NCBI GenBank assembly: GCA_001414485.1
Contig: LLEY01000159.1
Span: 1-64,000 of the forward strand
Reading direction: 5' to 3'
Source: Calycina herbarum
Lineage: Eukaryota; Ascomycota; Leotiomycetes; Helotiales; Pezizellaceae
DNA length: 64,000 bases
Both the position numbers and the translations under genes were made by a program. Shown piece after piece: positions 1-11,587 of the stretch (positions within the stretch are counted from its first letter, which is position 1; the number at the start of each line of letters is the position of its first letter). The notes beneath the pieces are model-generated. The model worked only from the letters and a program-made list of their open reading frames with translations. It was not told where the DNA came from and ran no database searches.

Positions 1-1224
1 ACTCACGGGCCTATAGATACTAATAATCTATATATAAAGCCTTCTAAAGGAATAGGAACTTACTTAAAAGTAAGTAACTTATCTATAGAAGAAAGTAATA
101 AAATTAGTAGTTTATTACTTTTAAAGGTATTATACGGCTTAAAGCAATCGGCTAGGATCTGGTACTATACTTTAACTAAAGTACTTAAAAGCTTAAAGTA
201 TAGCTCTTTAGATTCTGAATCTTGTCTTTGGATTAATAGAGAAAAGTCTATTATACTTAGTATATACGTAGACGATATAGCTATTATAGCTCCTTCAACT
301 CTATTAGCTAAAGAACTTATTAAAGGCCTAAAAAAGCACTTTATAGTTAAAGACTTAGGACTTATAAAGGACTATTTAGGCATAAACGTTACTATAAGCA
401 AAGACTCTTATAATAACCGTGTTTTAAAGCTAGATCAAAGTAATTATATCTCTAAAGTACTAGAAAAGTACGGCTTTAAAGGAGCTAATCCTATATATAC
501 ACCTATAGAAGCTAAGATAAAGCTAGTACCTAATAAAGAGAAAGCTTTAAAAGATGATATAAAGCTCTTTCAAGGTATTATAGGTTGTTTACTCTATATT
601 ACTCTAGGAACTAGACTAGATATAGCTTATTCGGTTATTAGATTAGCTAGATACGCTAGTAATCCTAGCTCTGATTACTTTAAAGCTATTAAAAGAGTTC
701 TAAGATATCTTAATACTACTATTAACTATTGTATTAAGTATTATAGTAACTTATCTCCTTATATAAGTGGTTTTACCGACGCCGATTACGCCGGAGATAT
801 TAGTACCGGAAAGTCTACTAGCGGCTATATCTTCTATATAGCAGGAGGTCCCTTTACTTAGCGTAGTAAACTTCAATCTATTATAGCTCAAAGTTCTACC
901 GAAGCCGAGTATGTAGCTCTTAATCTAGCTACTAAAGAAGCTATATATATAATAGCTTTACTTAAAGAATTAGGCTATTATAAACAAGTCAAGTTTCCTC
1001 TATATATAGATAATAAAAGCACTATAGACCTAAGTGAAAACCCTGTATTTCACGAACGTACTAAGCATATAAACGTGAAATACTACTTTATAAGAGACCT
1101 TATTACAAAGGGGATTATAGACGTTATATACGTCTCTACCGAAGAACAAAAGGCAGACGGTTTTACTAAGGCTTTAGATAAAGTAAAGTATAATAAGTTT
1201 CTTAAAGAACTTAACTTTATATAA
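1..1224 (+). pseudogene. Ty1/Copia retrotransposon pol, C-terminal part (RT-RNase H), RIP-damaged
   Basis: Frame 1 is open from the left edge and ends at TAA 1222-1224, with one internal TAG at 859-861. The order of motifs is that of Copia pol: a VLYGLKQS-like reverse transcriptase block near 127-150, the catalytic YVDDI near 270, a region like LGIxxxxSKD near 380, then RNase H with TDADYAGD near 778 and the terminal TKHINVKYYFIRD block near 1060-1095. The single stop falls where a Trp is expected, a TGG to TAG change that fits RIP. Codons are extremely AT-rich. The integrase half and the 5' LTR lie outside the window. Family assignment is firm; the element is inactive as it stands. Confidence 0.9.
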
Positions 1225-1835
1225 AGACCTTAGCTCTAAAATATTCTCTATTAAAGAAATACCTTTTATTTTAGTCTTATTACTCTCTTTAAAGAGGTAT
1301 TCTTTCTTTAAGACTAGATTAGTTATTAAGTCTGCTTTTAGCTCTTATTTACTCTATTAACTTCTAGTTTAAAGTTAAGTTAATAAGCTTATCTATTAGT
1401 TAGTATACTTGCTTCTACTTTAAAGTTAAGTAAGTATTTCCTCTATTATTAGGTAAAGTACTTATTAAGAGAGTGTGTTAGTATTAGGTAATAACTACCT
1501 TACTTACTAATAGACTTTAGGTTTAAACCTTAGTCTATACTAGTTCTTTCTAGTGTTGTCTAGAAGATTCGATTACGTTCTCGGTTACGTAAACCGTAGA
1601 ATCTTCTAGTAACTATTCTATTTATAAGCTATAGAAGCTTCTAGTACTTATCCTAGAAGTATATATAGCCTTTTACTGTCCTTATAGTTAGGAACCAAGT
1701 TAATTAAGTCTTTTACTCTTTATCTATACTACCGATTCTATAAAAACGTAATTTAACGATTACCTAACCTACTCTACACCGATCCTATAACTTACTCTGT
1801 AGTCTACTCTGTAGCCTACTCTATAAGTTACCCTG
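1225..1835. other. AT-rich RIP-altered spacer, possible Copia 3' LTR
   Basis: No coding potential. A run ending TTAAGAGAGTG is followed at about 1476 by TGTTAGTATTAGG, a plausible polypurine tract and LTR start for the Copia element, but the 5' LTR is not in the window so this cannot be confirmed by pairing. Around 1785-1830 there is a short degenerate direct repeat built on CTACTCTGTAG. The LINE remnant begins immediately after. Confidence 0.35.
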
Positions 1836-1839
1836 TTCC

Positions 1840-3950
1840 TTCTACAAGTTTTACTTTTACTAGTCTATTAGTTAAGAAAGAGGTAGCTTATTTAATAAAG
1901 TAATCTAGCTAACCTTACTCTCTTAGCCTTTTAATTAGGTAACTAGGAAGTACTACGTTAAAGGCTCTTTTAATATCAAGTATAAGAAGAGAGGCTTCCT
2001 ATTTATCCGTAAGAGCTGACTTAATATCGAAGGTAAGATAGGTAGTAAGGTCTATAGCAGCTCTTAGAAGGAGAGCTCTAAACTGGTTTTACCCTAGAAT
2101 AGAGTACTTAATAGCTATCTAAGAGGCTCTCTTTATAAGAAGCCTTTTAAGCCCTTTTCTAAAGACTAAGAGTAAGGTGATTAAGCGATATACTTAGAGG
2201 GACGACTTATCTTTCTTATTAGGCTTTAGAATAATAGTAACGATAGTAGTATAAAAGATCTTTAAGTAGAAACCTGTCTCTATATAGCCTTTGAACAAGG
2301 AGAGGATAAGATATAAGATCTATAGCCAGGCTGCTTTAAGGACTCTTATTACTAGCTTGTCTTCTCCTAGCGTAGTAGAAGCTTTCCTAAGAATTAATTC
2401 CTTAACCTTACGTAGTATAAGGACTGCCTAGAGAAGGGACTAAGTAGAAGTGGTTAGAGTATTAAATAGAATATCTCTAACTTCGGCCTTATTTATAAGT
2501 AGCTCTTATACTAGGATCTTCTGCTTTTCTTAGGTAGAGAAGCCTAGTTAGCTTACCGAGTCTCTTAGAGAGAGAGACTTATAGATTCTAGTACTCTAGT
2601 ACTACTTATAAATTTTAAATATATCTTTACTCTTTATAGCTTTATTAACTAGAGTACGGAAGTGTTCTCTCTTTGCCTTCCGGATTTCCTGCCTTAGACT
2701 CTTACGAAGAGTCTTCAAAGCTTGTATACTCGTGTTAAGTCTTTGTACCTGCCTTGCCTTAGTAGCCGCCGTCTAGCACTTCTTATTCTACTAGGGGTGT
2801 CTGAACCCGTGTCTAAGCCCTTGCTTAGCGCTGCTAAGATATATACTATATACGCTCTTAGTAATAAATCCTGCCAGGGCCTCTAGTAAGTCTAAGTCTA
2901 ATTGCTCTATAAGTTTATAAAGCTATTAAGTTTTAAGCTTTCCTTGAAGAGTTATCTTAAAGGTTTTAATATTAAGAGAGCTAAGCTTAAGAGAGAGGTC
3001 CTTTATAGTTAAGTTTCTTATATATAGAAGTCGAGTAAGAAGTAGAAAGTGGTCAGAGCTACACTTAAATATAAGGTTAACCTTAGTAGCAGCCCCTCTC
3101 TAGTAGAGGTTATTAGAGTAGAAGGCTAGGTCGAGGGTATTACCAAGGTTATAAGTTCGTATACTAGGAGAGGTAGAGAGCTATAGCCCTCTATCTTCTA
3201 TCTAGTTAATAAGTAGGGAGGACTATATACTTTCCTACCTTAGGAAGTCTAGCTACCAGAGTTAGCTCTTTAGGTTAAAGTCGCTAGCTATTAGAGTATT
3301 AGTTATAAGAATATATACTAAGCTAAGAATATAGTTAACAGCCTCTCTTACTCCCTTAGCACCTAGGGGGGCGTTATATACGTTAAGTATATAAAGCGGA
3401 GAGTCTTAAGAGGAAGTAATCTTAATATAAACAAGGTCTTAGCATTTAAGTAAGAGTATAGTCGGTGATTGTTAACTTAAGAGAATCCCCGCTCCCTTTT
3501 ATATAAAAGTAAGAACTCTAGGAGAGTTAACGTTCTAGTCGTATATAGGTGTAAAGCAGGTATAGTTTAGGTATTATCTTATAATTTAACAGTTAATCTC
3601 CTTCTAGTAGATATATAGTTCTTAGATAAGAACTATATCTATTCGTCTAGAGTAGGCTAGTTAGAGTACTAGCTCTTAGTACTTACTAGACTTATATATG
3701 TTAATTTATAAGACTTAAAGGCAGTATTACTTAAAAGGTTCTCGTCTACTTATAGAGAAGAGAGGTAAGGGTCTAAGCTCCCTAGTTAAGAAGAGGGGTT
3801 CGAAAGTAGAGAAGAGGCGCTTGTAGAAGCCTCTTTGCTTAGTTATAGTAAGTTCGAGGGGAGGGTAGGAGTAGTAGAGTAGCTTATTTCAGTATCTACG
3901 TTACTATAGAGCGAGTCTTCCTCTTTTCTTAGGCGAATCTTATTATATAC
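1840..3950 (-). pseudogene. LINE ORF2 remnant: endonuclease plus N-terminal reverse transcriptase
   Basis: On the minus strand, about 3300-3250 reads as a SDFNLKS-then-LW motif. This matches the GDFNLHHPLW signature of apurinic-like LINE endonucleases, with the Gly lost and Trp codons turned to stops. Further along, about 2680-2590, a KREHFR..LVNKA linker typical of Tad1-clade proteins is readable. The RT then gives LKPNKKDKSS, YRLITLL and LLILDIKRAFN-like blocks, corresponding to the YRPI and D-V-x-x-AFD blocks of LINE RTs; the Gly/Asp changes are G to A. The frame holds over long stretches despite many stops, as expected for RIP rather than indel decay. The catalytic FADD part is absent. 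Confidence 0.75.
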
Positions 3951-4039
3951 TTGTTATATAGATCTCTTATTCTCTATTAAAGGCGAGGGTTTAGAGGCTT
4001 TTAGCTAGAGTTAGCACGCGGGGTTGTCTAAGGCGTAAG

Positions 4040-4900
4040 AGCTGTTATAGTATAGGTATTTTAATTTATATTAAGAGTGCTTTATATACCTTAGATAGAA
4101 GGCTTCTAAGTATTTTATACTACTGCATAGGCAGTATTGTTGATTTTTACCGTAGTTCTATAAGTTATACTACTTCTAACACTTTAAGTACTAAATTATA
4201 ATAGAGACTTTAGAGAGACGCTTAAGGAAGGCTCTGCTACCTAGGAGTAACGTTATATCTAAGATAGTAGAAGGACCTCTTACGTCCTCTTCCTTAAAGA
4301 AGGCGATCTAGGTAGTATAAAACAGCTCGTTTAAGAGAGAGCTAGGGCTATGTTGACTTTTATAGGTACTATTCTAATTCGTTCTTTTATTACTATAGCT
4401 ACTACTTCGGCTATAGTAGGGATAAGGGTTAAAAGAATTACTTCTTCTTTACTAATCTAGATAGTTTCTATACTTCGGGGTATACCTGTTATATAGTATA
4501 CTACCTAGTCTTATAAGACCTTTATTTTAGCTATAGTAAATAAGGTTTAGATATAGGCCCTCTTTATTATTAAAAGAGTATCTAGAGCTTCTTTGTCTTT
4601 AGAGACAATAGCGAAACTAGATTTAACCGAGAGTACTTCTTATACTAGCTCTTTATAGTCTATTTTTAGGTTATAAAGTATAAGGAAGATAGTTTAGGCA
4701 GAGTGGTTCCTATTAGAAGAGTCTTAGAGGAGTTAGACAAAGACTCTAAGGTTAGATTTAGCCGGTGTTCTCTTATTCTTCTATAGCTTAAAGGCAGCGG
4801 AAGAGAGAGGTAATATAGTTGTTATTATTGTTATTATTATACTTATAGCTTTAGCTTTGTTTTCAGGTACTAAGGTATTCCTTATAGTCTATATATATGA
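4040..4900 (-). pseudogene. LINE ORF1 (gag-like) remnant with eroded zinc knuckle
   Basis: The minus strand between about 4170 and 4070 reads as a string ending YGKNQQYCLCSS followed by Tyr/Cys-spaced residues. That spacing resembles the CCHC knuckles of LINE gag proteins, with several Cys and His codons altered by C to T or G to A. Upstream (higher coordinates) to roughly 4.9 kb is stop-rich but keeps coding-like composition. It lies directly 5' of the endonuclease remnant in the element's orientation, as expected for ORF1. Boundaries are approximate and no start codon can be assigned. Confidence 0.5.
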
Positions 4901-5391
4901 AATTTTTCTTATAGGACCTAGAGAGGAGGAGGGAGTCGACGAGGGCGTAGGGGCGTCCCTACACTCTAAGTGAGTGTTAAGGGCTAAAGGAAGTAGAGGT
5001 AAGGTCTCTTTAGTAAATACCTAGTAGAAAGAAAGGCTGAGGTCGGCTACTTAAGTGTAAAAGGCTCGGAGGAAGGGCAAGAGTTCTAGAGGGGCACTAT
5101 CGAGAGCAGTACTAAGGTAGTGGTCTATAGCTTCTCTAATCCCTCTAAAGAAGGTTTAGGCTATAGCTCTACGTTCGAGAGCTCTGGTGGTCTTAGAGAC
5201 GAAGTGTTATTAGATGTTCGGGATAAAGAGAATCGGGCGAACCCCCTCTCTCCTTATGCCTCTTCCCAGAGGCGTAGGCGAGGACGGAGGCCCTCCTAAG
5301 AGAGACTTCATAGAAGGAATTTAGCTTATTAAGCGGAAGCAAGAGAGATTAAGCTTTTTAGAACAAAAATTTCAATCTGCGAAAAAAGGTG

Positions 5392-5396
5392 TATAC
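5392..5396. repeat. Target-site duplication TATAC, left copy
   Basis: The five bases TATAC here recur at 11076-11080 directly after the 3' LTR. A 5-bp duplication is the usual product of Gypsy-type integration and fixes the element ends. Confidence 0.85.
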
Positions 5397-5579
5397 TATG
5401 ACAGTCCTAGTCACATACGACTGGATCACGTGCCGAGGTTCTACCGAAGTCTCGCTTAGTGTATATAAATAGAGACAGAGCGTACTAACTCTCCTCTTCT
5501 CTCTTTAGTTTAGTTTTCTTCGAATATAGGTACTATTCTACAAGCATCTCTTTTAGTGTATTTATAGAGAGCCGTTATA
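5397..5579 (+). repeat. 5' LTR of the Gypsy element (RIP-mutated copy)
   Basis: Aligned by eye to 10893-11075 over 183 bp without indels. I count about 14 differences, all of them G or C in the 3' LTR and A or T here, which is the polarity RIP produces. A TATATAAAT box is visible near 5462 in a position suited to the element's own promoter. The end that should read CACA reads TATA. Confidence 0.93.
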
Positions 5580-5689
5580 CTAAAACTAAACTTATACTCT
5601 TGCCTAGGAAGGTATACGAATATCCTAAAACTGACGAACGAAAACATATATATTTACCTTATAGTAAATCCCTTCGTACGCGGTAACAA

Positions 5690-8600
5690 GTTACGACGCT
5701 CCTCCCTTAGCTAGCTTAATAAGTAATCAGACGAAGAGCCTCTACCTTTACCTTTACCTTTGCCACCTACTATTAATACTAGCTCTCGAAAGACTAAGAC
5801 CTCTTCCTAAGCCATAGCACTACTATCTCCACCTACTGGCAAGGCTACTGCTAGCTCTTCTATAGTAGCAAAGTCTAAGTTACCTCCTCCTCTTATAGTC
5901 GACGATGCCTTATAATAAATCCTTTAGACGATAACCACTCTTATAGATAAGGTCCACCACCTTAAAGTTAATACTAGATCTACCTCTTAAGTAGCAGAAA
6001 TGTATATACGCTATAAATATACCCTTACAGAGCTTAAAGCTGAAAAGGTTGCCTAATCTACTCCTGCTGCCTAGTCTTCTAAGAAGACTAGTAAAGTAGA
6101 GAATCCACGTACGTTTACAATAGAAGACGACTAGATTATATATAATACCTAGGAGACTAAAATTATAGTAAAGCTATATATTAATACTAACTACTTCGAA
6201 TCTAAGAAGGCAAAGATAAATCTAGTATATTACGCTACTACTAGCTAAGCACGTGATTATATTTACCTAAAATATAAGTTCGATGTTAACGACCGATTTA
6301 CTACTTATAACAAGATGCTAGCTTACCTCTGTAACATTATAGTCAGTCTGTATATTCGTAACAAGGCTTGTAAGAAGTACTAAGAGCTACGAATAGCTCG
6401 AGAGACGTTCTACGAGTTTCGAGCAAAGTTCTAGAAGCTGGTAGACAAGTCTAGGGCTCTAAAGTAAGACAGAATTAACGACCTTTTTAATAAGTTAATT
6501 ATCAACCTCTAACAAGCCCTTACAGTTGTTAGACTTTAAGCTAAGGGAGACATAGACCTCTTTTATACTCTTACTAGTAGCGTCGACAACGACCTACGAG
6601 ATATTGTAGAAGAAAAGGCTAGAAAGCGTATAAGTAAGTATCTACCTACTACAGCTATAAATACGGCTACAGCTACACGTTCTCTAGAAATTCCTGCTCG
6701 CGTAGCTGGCATTTACCCCTCTACTAACATATGTTATAACTGTAGAGAAGTCGGCTATTATATTAAGTCCTGCCTATAGCTAAGAGTCTATAAGAAGGTA
6801 GACTTAAGCGAGCTAGAGAAAGAAGAAGAAGCTAGATCTAAGTTAGGAAACGAATACACTTAAGAGAAGACTCCTCCTTAGGTAAATATAGGATTAATCT
6901 CTTTAAGATTAATCTACAGTTATTAGTTAGTAGAAAAGCGTTTACTTTACCTAGTATAATAATAATTAATAGATATAGTATATAAACCACTGCTCTTAGT
7001 AACCTAGGAGCAAATATATTCTCTTTTATAGACGTCTAATTCAGCTACAACTTAGCAAAGTTCTATAACCTTAAAATAAAAAGACTTCCTATACCTATAA
7101 AGATTTACAGATATAATAGAGAGATTAGCAGAGAAGCTACTTACTACCTCCTCTCTAATTATATATTAGATAGCTATAAATTCTTTAACATACCCTTTAT
7201 TCTACTAGACCTAGGATTATACAACGTTATCCTTAGCTGAAAATTCTTTAAATACTTTTATATTAATATCGACGTAACTTATCGAAAGTTACTCTAGCTA
7301 AAGGAACTCAAGCCTTACTTCTCTACTCGACAGCCTACCCCTCTCTCGCGCGAAGCTATTCGTCTTAAGAACCCTACGCTCTTTTACTAGAATTAGGTAG
7401 ACGCTCGTAACCTTATAATAGAAACGGACAAATTATAGAGATAGAATAGCCGATCTATTCTAGAACTCTATATAATAGAATATCTAGAATACGTACCTAT
7501 AATCTATAAAAGCAACTACTAGTCTTCTATATAAGTATAATACTAGATTATAAAACAGGAACTTAAGGGATTACCTAAGAAAGTACTTACCCTAGTCTAT
7601 TAACGAAAGCCCTTTCTAAAGCAAGAACCTTCTATAATAATTAATATCTCTACTATATCTATAGTAGGAATATACTACTATTTACTTTAGGAAGATAGTG
7701 AGATGTTTACTACTAGCTTATACGAGATTAACAGTATCATAGTTAGACGAGAAGAGGATTATATAGTAATACTAGAGGTTCTAGAGAAGTATGTAGATTT
7801 TATAAACATATTCTTAAAGGAAGCTTTAGATACCCTACTACCTTACTAATATTACGACTATAAAATATAGCTAGAAGGAACAGATACTCTTAGATATTCC
7901 CTACTATATAAGATGTCGACTAAAGAGCTACTTACTATAAAGGAATACATCTTAGACAACCTTTATAAGGGATTTATAGAGTATAGCCAGTCCCCTTTTG
8001 CTACTCTAGTACTGTTTATTAAGAAGGTAGACAGAAGATTATACTTTTATATCGACTTCCGGAAGCTTAACAACCTTACTCGAAAAGACCGCTATCTACT
8101 TCCTCTTATTAATAAAACGCTAGCCCGTATTAGCTAAGCTTGTATCTTTACAAAACTCGATATCTATTAAGCTTTCTATTATATACGAATAGATCCTAAT
8201 TCTAAAGAACTAACTACTTTCTATATACGTTATAGAACGTATAAGTATAAGGTTCTACTCTTTAGACTTACGAATAGACTATCCACGTACTAGCGGTATA
8301 TAAACGACGTACTTTTCGACTATTTAGACGATTTCTACTCTACTTACTTAGACGATATCCTTATCTATTCTTCGAATATATTAGAGTACGAGGAACACGT
8401 ACGAAAAGTCCTCTAGCGACTACGAGATACTAGCTTATAAGTAGATATTAAGAAATACGAATTTAACGTTAAGAAGACAAAATACCTTAGCTTTATTATT
8501 AGGACTGATGGTATTAAAGTAGATCTAGAAAAAGTTATAGTAGTCTAGAATTAGTAAGCACCAGATATAGTAAAAGGCGTCTAGAGCTTCCTAGGCTTTT

Positions 8601-10861
8601 ATAACTTCTACTAGAGGTTTATATAGAATTACGGAATTATTATAAAACCACTTATATGTCTTATAAAGGACAACGTACTCTTTAACTTCGACAAAAGCTA
8701 CTAGGACGCTTTTAAGGAGCTAAAAGAATGCCTTACAACGGTACTAGTCCTTCGCTACTACTCTCTAGAGCTTCCTACGATGATTGAGATAGACGCCTTA
8801 GACGGGATAATTGCTAGGATACTATAATAATAGTAAGTAGACGGCGAATAGTACCTAGTAGCTTACTTTAGTAAGGTTATGTCCTTAGCTAAGTGTAATT
8901 ACGAGATTTACGACAAAGAGATGCTTATAATCGTACGCTCGCTTATAGAATAGAGACTAGAATTGTAAAGCATGTACGAGAAAGTTTGTATTTATACTAA
9001 CTATAAAGTACTCGAGTACTTTATAACGATAAAGCAGCTTACTATACGTTAAGCTAGATGGGCTAAAGCTTTAGCCGAATACTACTTTATAGTAATATAC
9101 TGTTCTAGAAAAGAGAATAGAAAGGCGGATACTTTAATACGAAAAACGGACGAGTTATAGACTTAGAAGGAGCTAAAAGAACAATACCGGACCCGTACGC
9201 TCTTAACGAAAGAACAAGTCGATATAGAAACACTTAAAGACCTCGGGGTCGAAATAAGCTCTATTACGCTGGCTCCAGTCGACGACGACCACTTCCAGGA
9301 GTCTCTTACGCTCTCTGAACGAATCCGTAAAGCAAATAAGGATGCTAAGACACTTCAAGCTTTACGATTACAGGCTGAGAACGACGAAGACTCTTCGTAC
9401 GTCTTAGAGGAAGACCTACTGCTTTATCGAGGCTGCTTAATAGTACTAGATATCGATACTTTATAGACAGACCTGATCCGTAAAGCATACGACCAAGTAC
9501 TGCTAGCCCACCCTAGACGAGATAAGACCTACTAGATCCTTCGCTTGAGATATATCTAGCGAAATATAAAGTCTAACATTGTATAATACGTACATAACTG
9601 TTACGAATGTCGAAGAGCGGATGTGCTAAGAGACAAGACCCCTAGTTATCTACACCCACTTCCAGTCCTATTACGTATATAGCAACACGTGGCAATAGAC
9701 TTTAAATCCTTCCTAGCTAATAAGCATAGCTTTAACAACGTATTCGTAGTTATCGACCGATTATTTAAACAATCTATCTCTATCCTATACTAAAAGGAAG
9801 TGACGGCTAAGCAGATGGCTAGGCTATACTTACAGCACGTATTACGATATCACGGAATCCTAGAGAGTATTATCTCTAACAGAGGCCCTCAGTTTATCTC
9901 TGCCTTCTGGCGAGAATTTACGCGAATCCTCGGCGTCCGGCTTCGACTTTCGACCGCAAATCACGCCTAGACAGACGGATAAACCGAAATTATAAACCAG
10001 TACCTAGATCAGCGCTTACGGCCGTACATAAATTACTACCAGAATAATTGGTTAGAGCTACTTCTAATGATAGACTACGCTCAGCTTATACTGCCTCATA
10101 GTACTATTAGAATATCCCCGTTCGAATTACAAAAGAGCTACTTACCAAGAACGTCTTTTGACTAGCATACGCCTAAACCCTCGACTATACAAGAGAGGCT
10201 ATCACAAGAAGAAGCTACAACAGTTACGAAGACTCTTCAAGAAGTACTAGACGTCGGCCGAGCAAATATAGTAAAAGCTCAAGAAAAGAAAGAACGGGAC
10301 GTAAATAGACATAGACGAGAAGTAGACTTTGGAGTCAGCGATATGGTTTTTGTCACTACAAAGGACTGGAATACGCAAAGACCTAGCCGGAAGTTAGACC
10401 ACCAGATAGCTGGACCTTTTAAGATCCTTGAGGAAGTTGGCTCTGCTTTTAGACTCCAGTTACCATCCTCTATTAGAGTCCATCCTGTCTTCGCACCAGA
10501 GAAGTTACGCAAAGCTTCAGACGATCCTCTGCCTAGACAAGTAAGTACGCCACCTCCACCGATTATCGTCGACAAAGAAGAAGAATAGGAGGTTGAGGAA
10601 GTACTTGCAAGTAAGACGCGATGGAAGTCTCTTTACTACCGATTAAAGTGGAAGGGCCATGACGAGGACCTTGACTGGCACCCAGCTCGCTACGTAGCCT
10701 ACTCGCCACATATGTTAAAGGAATTCCATTTAGCGAATCCAACAGCTGACGGGCCTCCAAAGGCTCTTCCTTTGTGGCTAGAGGCGTACGAGGCAGGAAG
10801 AGACAATTACAGCGAATTAGAGAGTAACGACCCTATGGCTACGGAAGACAAAGCGGCTTAG
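5690..10861 (+). pseudogene. Gypsy/chromovirus gag-pol remnant with chromodomain
   Basis: Gag ends in a CCHC knuckle near 6733 (CYNCREVGYY, its His now Tyr). The protease motif near 6990 has Asp changed to Asn. RT reads FRKLNNLTRKDRYLLP near 8057-8110 and YLDDILIYS near 8340. RNase H follows near 8790-9110, an HHCC-type integrase near 9500-9650 and the integrase core near 9680-10060. From about 10,170 the frame is clean: a GPFKILEEVG segment, then a single TAG at 10586-10588, then a chromodomain (YYRLKWKGHDEDLDWHP, about 10630-10685) ending at TAG 10859-10861. Stops elsewhere sit at Trp or Gln positions. The order integrase then chromodomain defines the chromovirus group. As it stands it encodes no functional polyprotein. 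Confidence 0.9.
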
Positions 10862-10892
10862 TTAGAGGGGGCCCGGTTGAAGGAGGGGGTGG

Positions 10893-11075
10893 TGTGACAG
10901 TCCCAGTCACATACGACTGGATCACGTGCCGAGGTTCTACCGAAGTCTCGCTTAGTGTACATAAATAGAGACAGAGCGTACCAACTCTCCTCTTCTCTCT
11001 TTAGTTTAGTTTTCTTCGAATACAGGTACCATTCTGCAAGCATCTCTTTTGGTGCATTTGCAGAGGGCCGTCACA
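10893..11075 (+). repeat. 3' LTR of the Gypsy element (nearly unmutated copy)
   Basis: Begins TGTGACAG and ends CCGTCACA, giving the 6-bp inverted termini TGTGAC/GTCACA. It is followed by TATAC, the right copy of the target duplication. It keeps the G and C bases lost in the 5' LTR, so it is close to the ancestral sequence. A purine-rich tract (GAAGGAGGGGGTGG) lies immediately upstream, as expected for the plus-strand primer site. Confidence 0.95.
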
Positions 11076-11080
11076 TATAC

Positions 11081-11587
11081 GTAGCTTAAGAGTTATAACT
11101 AAGAAGTTGGTTAGAAATGTGTTTTTCCTATAGATTTATACCTATATAAGTGTTGTTAAGATAGAGTATAATATCTATTTACTTAGTTATCAAGCTGTGA
11201 ATGTGAACTCTTAAATTTAGATGATTGAGCTAAACTCCACATTCGTTTCGTTCATATCTAGGCCTATTCATTAAGTTGATGTAGTACGTTCCTCGGTGCC
11301 TTATTATTTCCGACACCCGTAGAGTGTAAGTCTTGTGGGTGATTAGCTCTGATTGGCCCGCCTAACCTCGGTTTGATTATCAGCTTTCTGTGGATTTATT
11401 TTCGGTTTCTTTTTTTCCTAGCTTGTCTTTATTACTCTGAATCGAGTGTAACTTCTAAGTCGGCCTAGTTGAATTAAGTTAGCTCTAATTCAACTTAACT
11501 TAGGTCCCAAGAAAATATATCATATCGCAGGTTTATCTAGTAAATATAACAAACCAAGGTATGATAGATTAATAAACATTTGCCACC
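11081..11587. other. Intergenic, no gene seen
   Basis: Moderately AT-rich unique-looking sequence between the Gypsy target site and the stop codon of the caspase-like gene. It should hold that gene's 3' UTR and terminator. I see no open frame or repeat. Confidence 0.5.

Larger units (their letters stand above)
1836..5300 (-). mobile_element. Tad1-like LINE (non-LTR retrotransposon), antisense, truncated and RIP-degraded
   Basis: Read on the minus strand, the stretch contains in order a gag-like protein with a remnant zinc knuckle (about 4170-4070), an endonuclease domain (about 3740-3000) and a reverse transcriptase fragment (about 2600-1850). That order is the standard layout of fungal Tad1-clade LINEs. 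Stop codons replace Trp, Gln and Arg codons throughout, and CpG and CpA are depleted. The RT breaks off soon after the LREQG-like segment and the following SFLTNR-like segment, before the YADD motif, so the 3' part is missing near 1835, next to the Copia remains. The 5' limit is approximate. Confidence 0.75.
5397..11075 (+). mobile_element. Complete Gypsy LTR retrotransposon (chromovirus) with target-site duplication
   Basis: Two 183-bp LTRs (5397-5579 and 10893-11075) flank a gag-pol region. The 3' LTR begins TGTGAC and ends GTCACA, a perfect terminal inverted repeat; the 5' copy has the same ends with G to A and C to T changes. The 5 bases before the 5' LTR (5392-5396) and after the 3' LTR (11076-11080) are both TATAC, a perfect target duplication, so the element is one intact insertion of 5679 bp. 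Gag knuckle, protease, RT, RNase H, integrase and a C-terminal chromodomain appear in order on the plus strand. It is dead: coding frames carry dozens of RIP stops up to about 10.2 kb. Confidence 0.95.
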
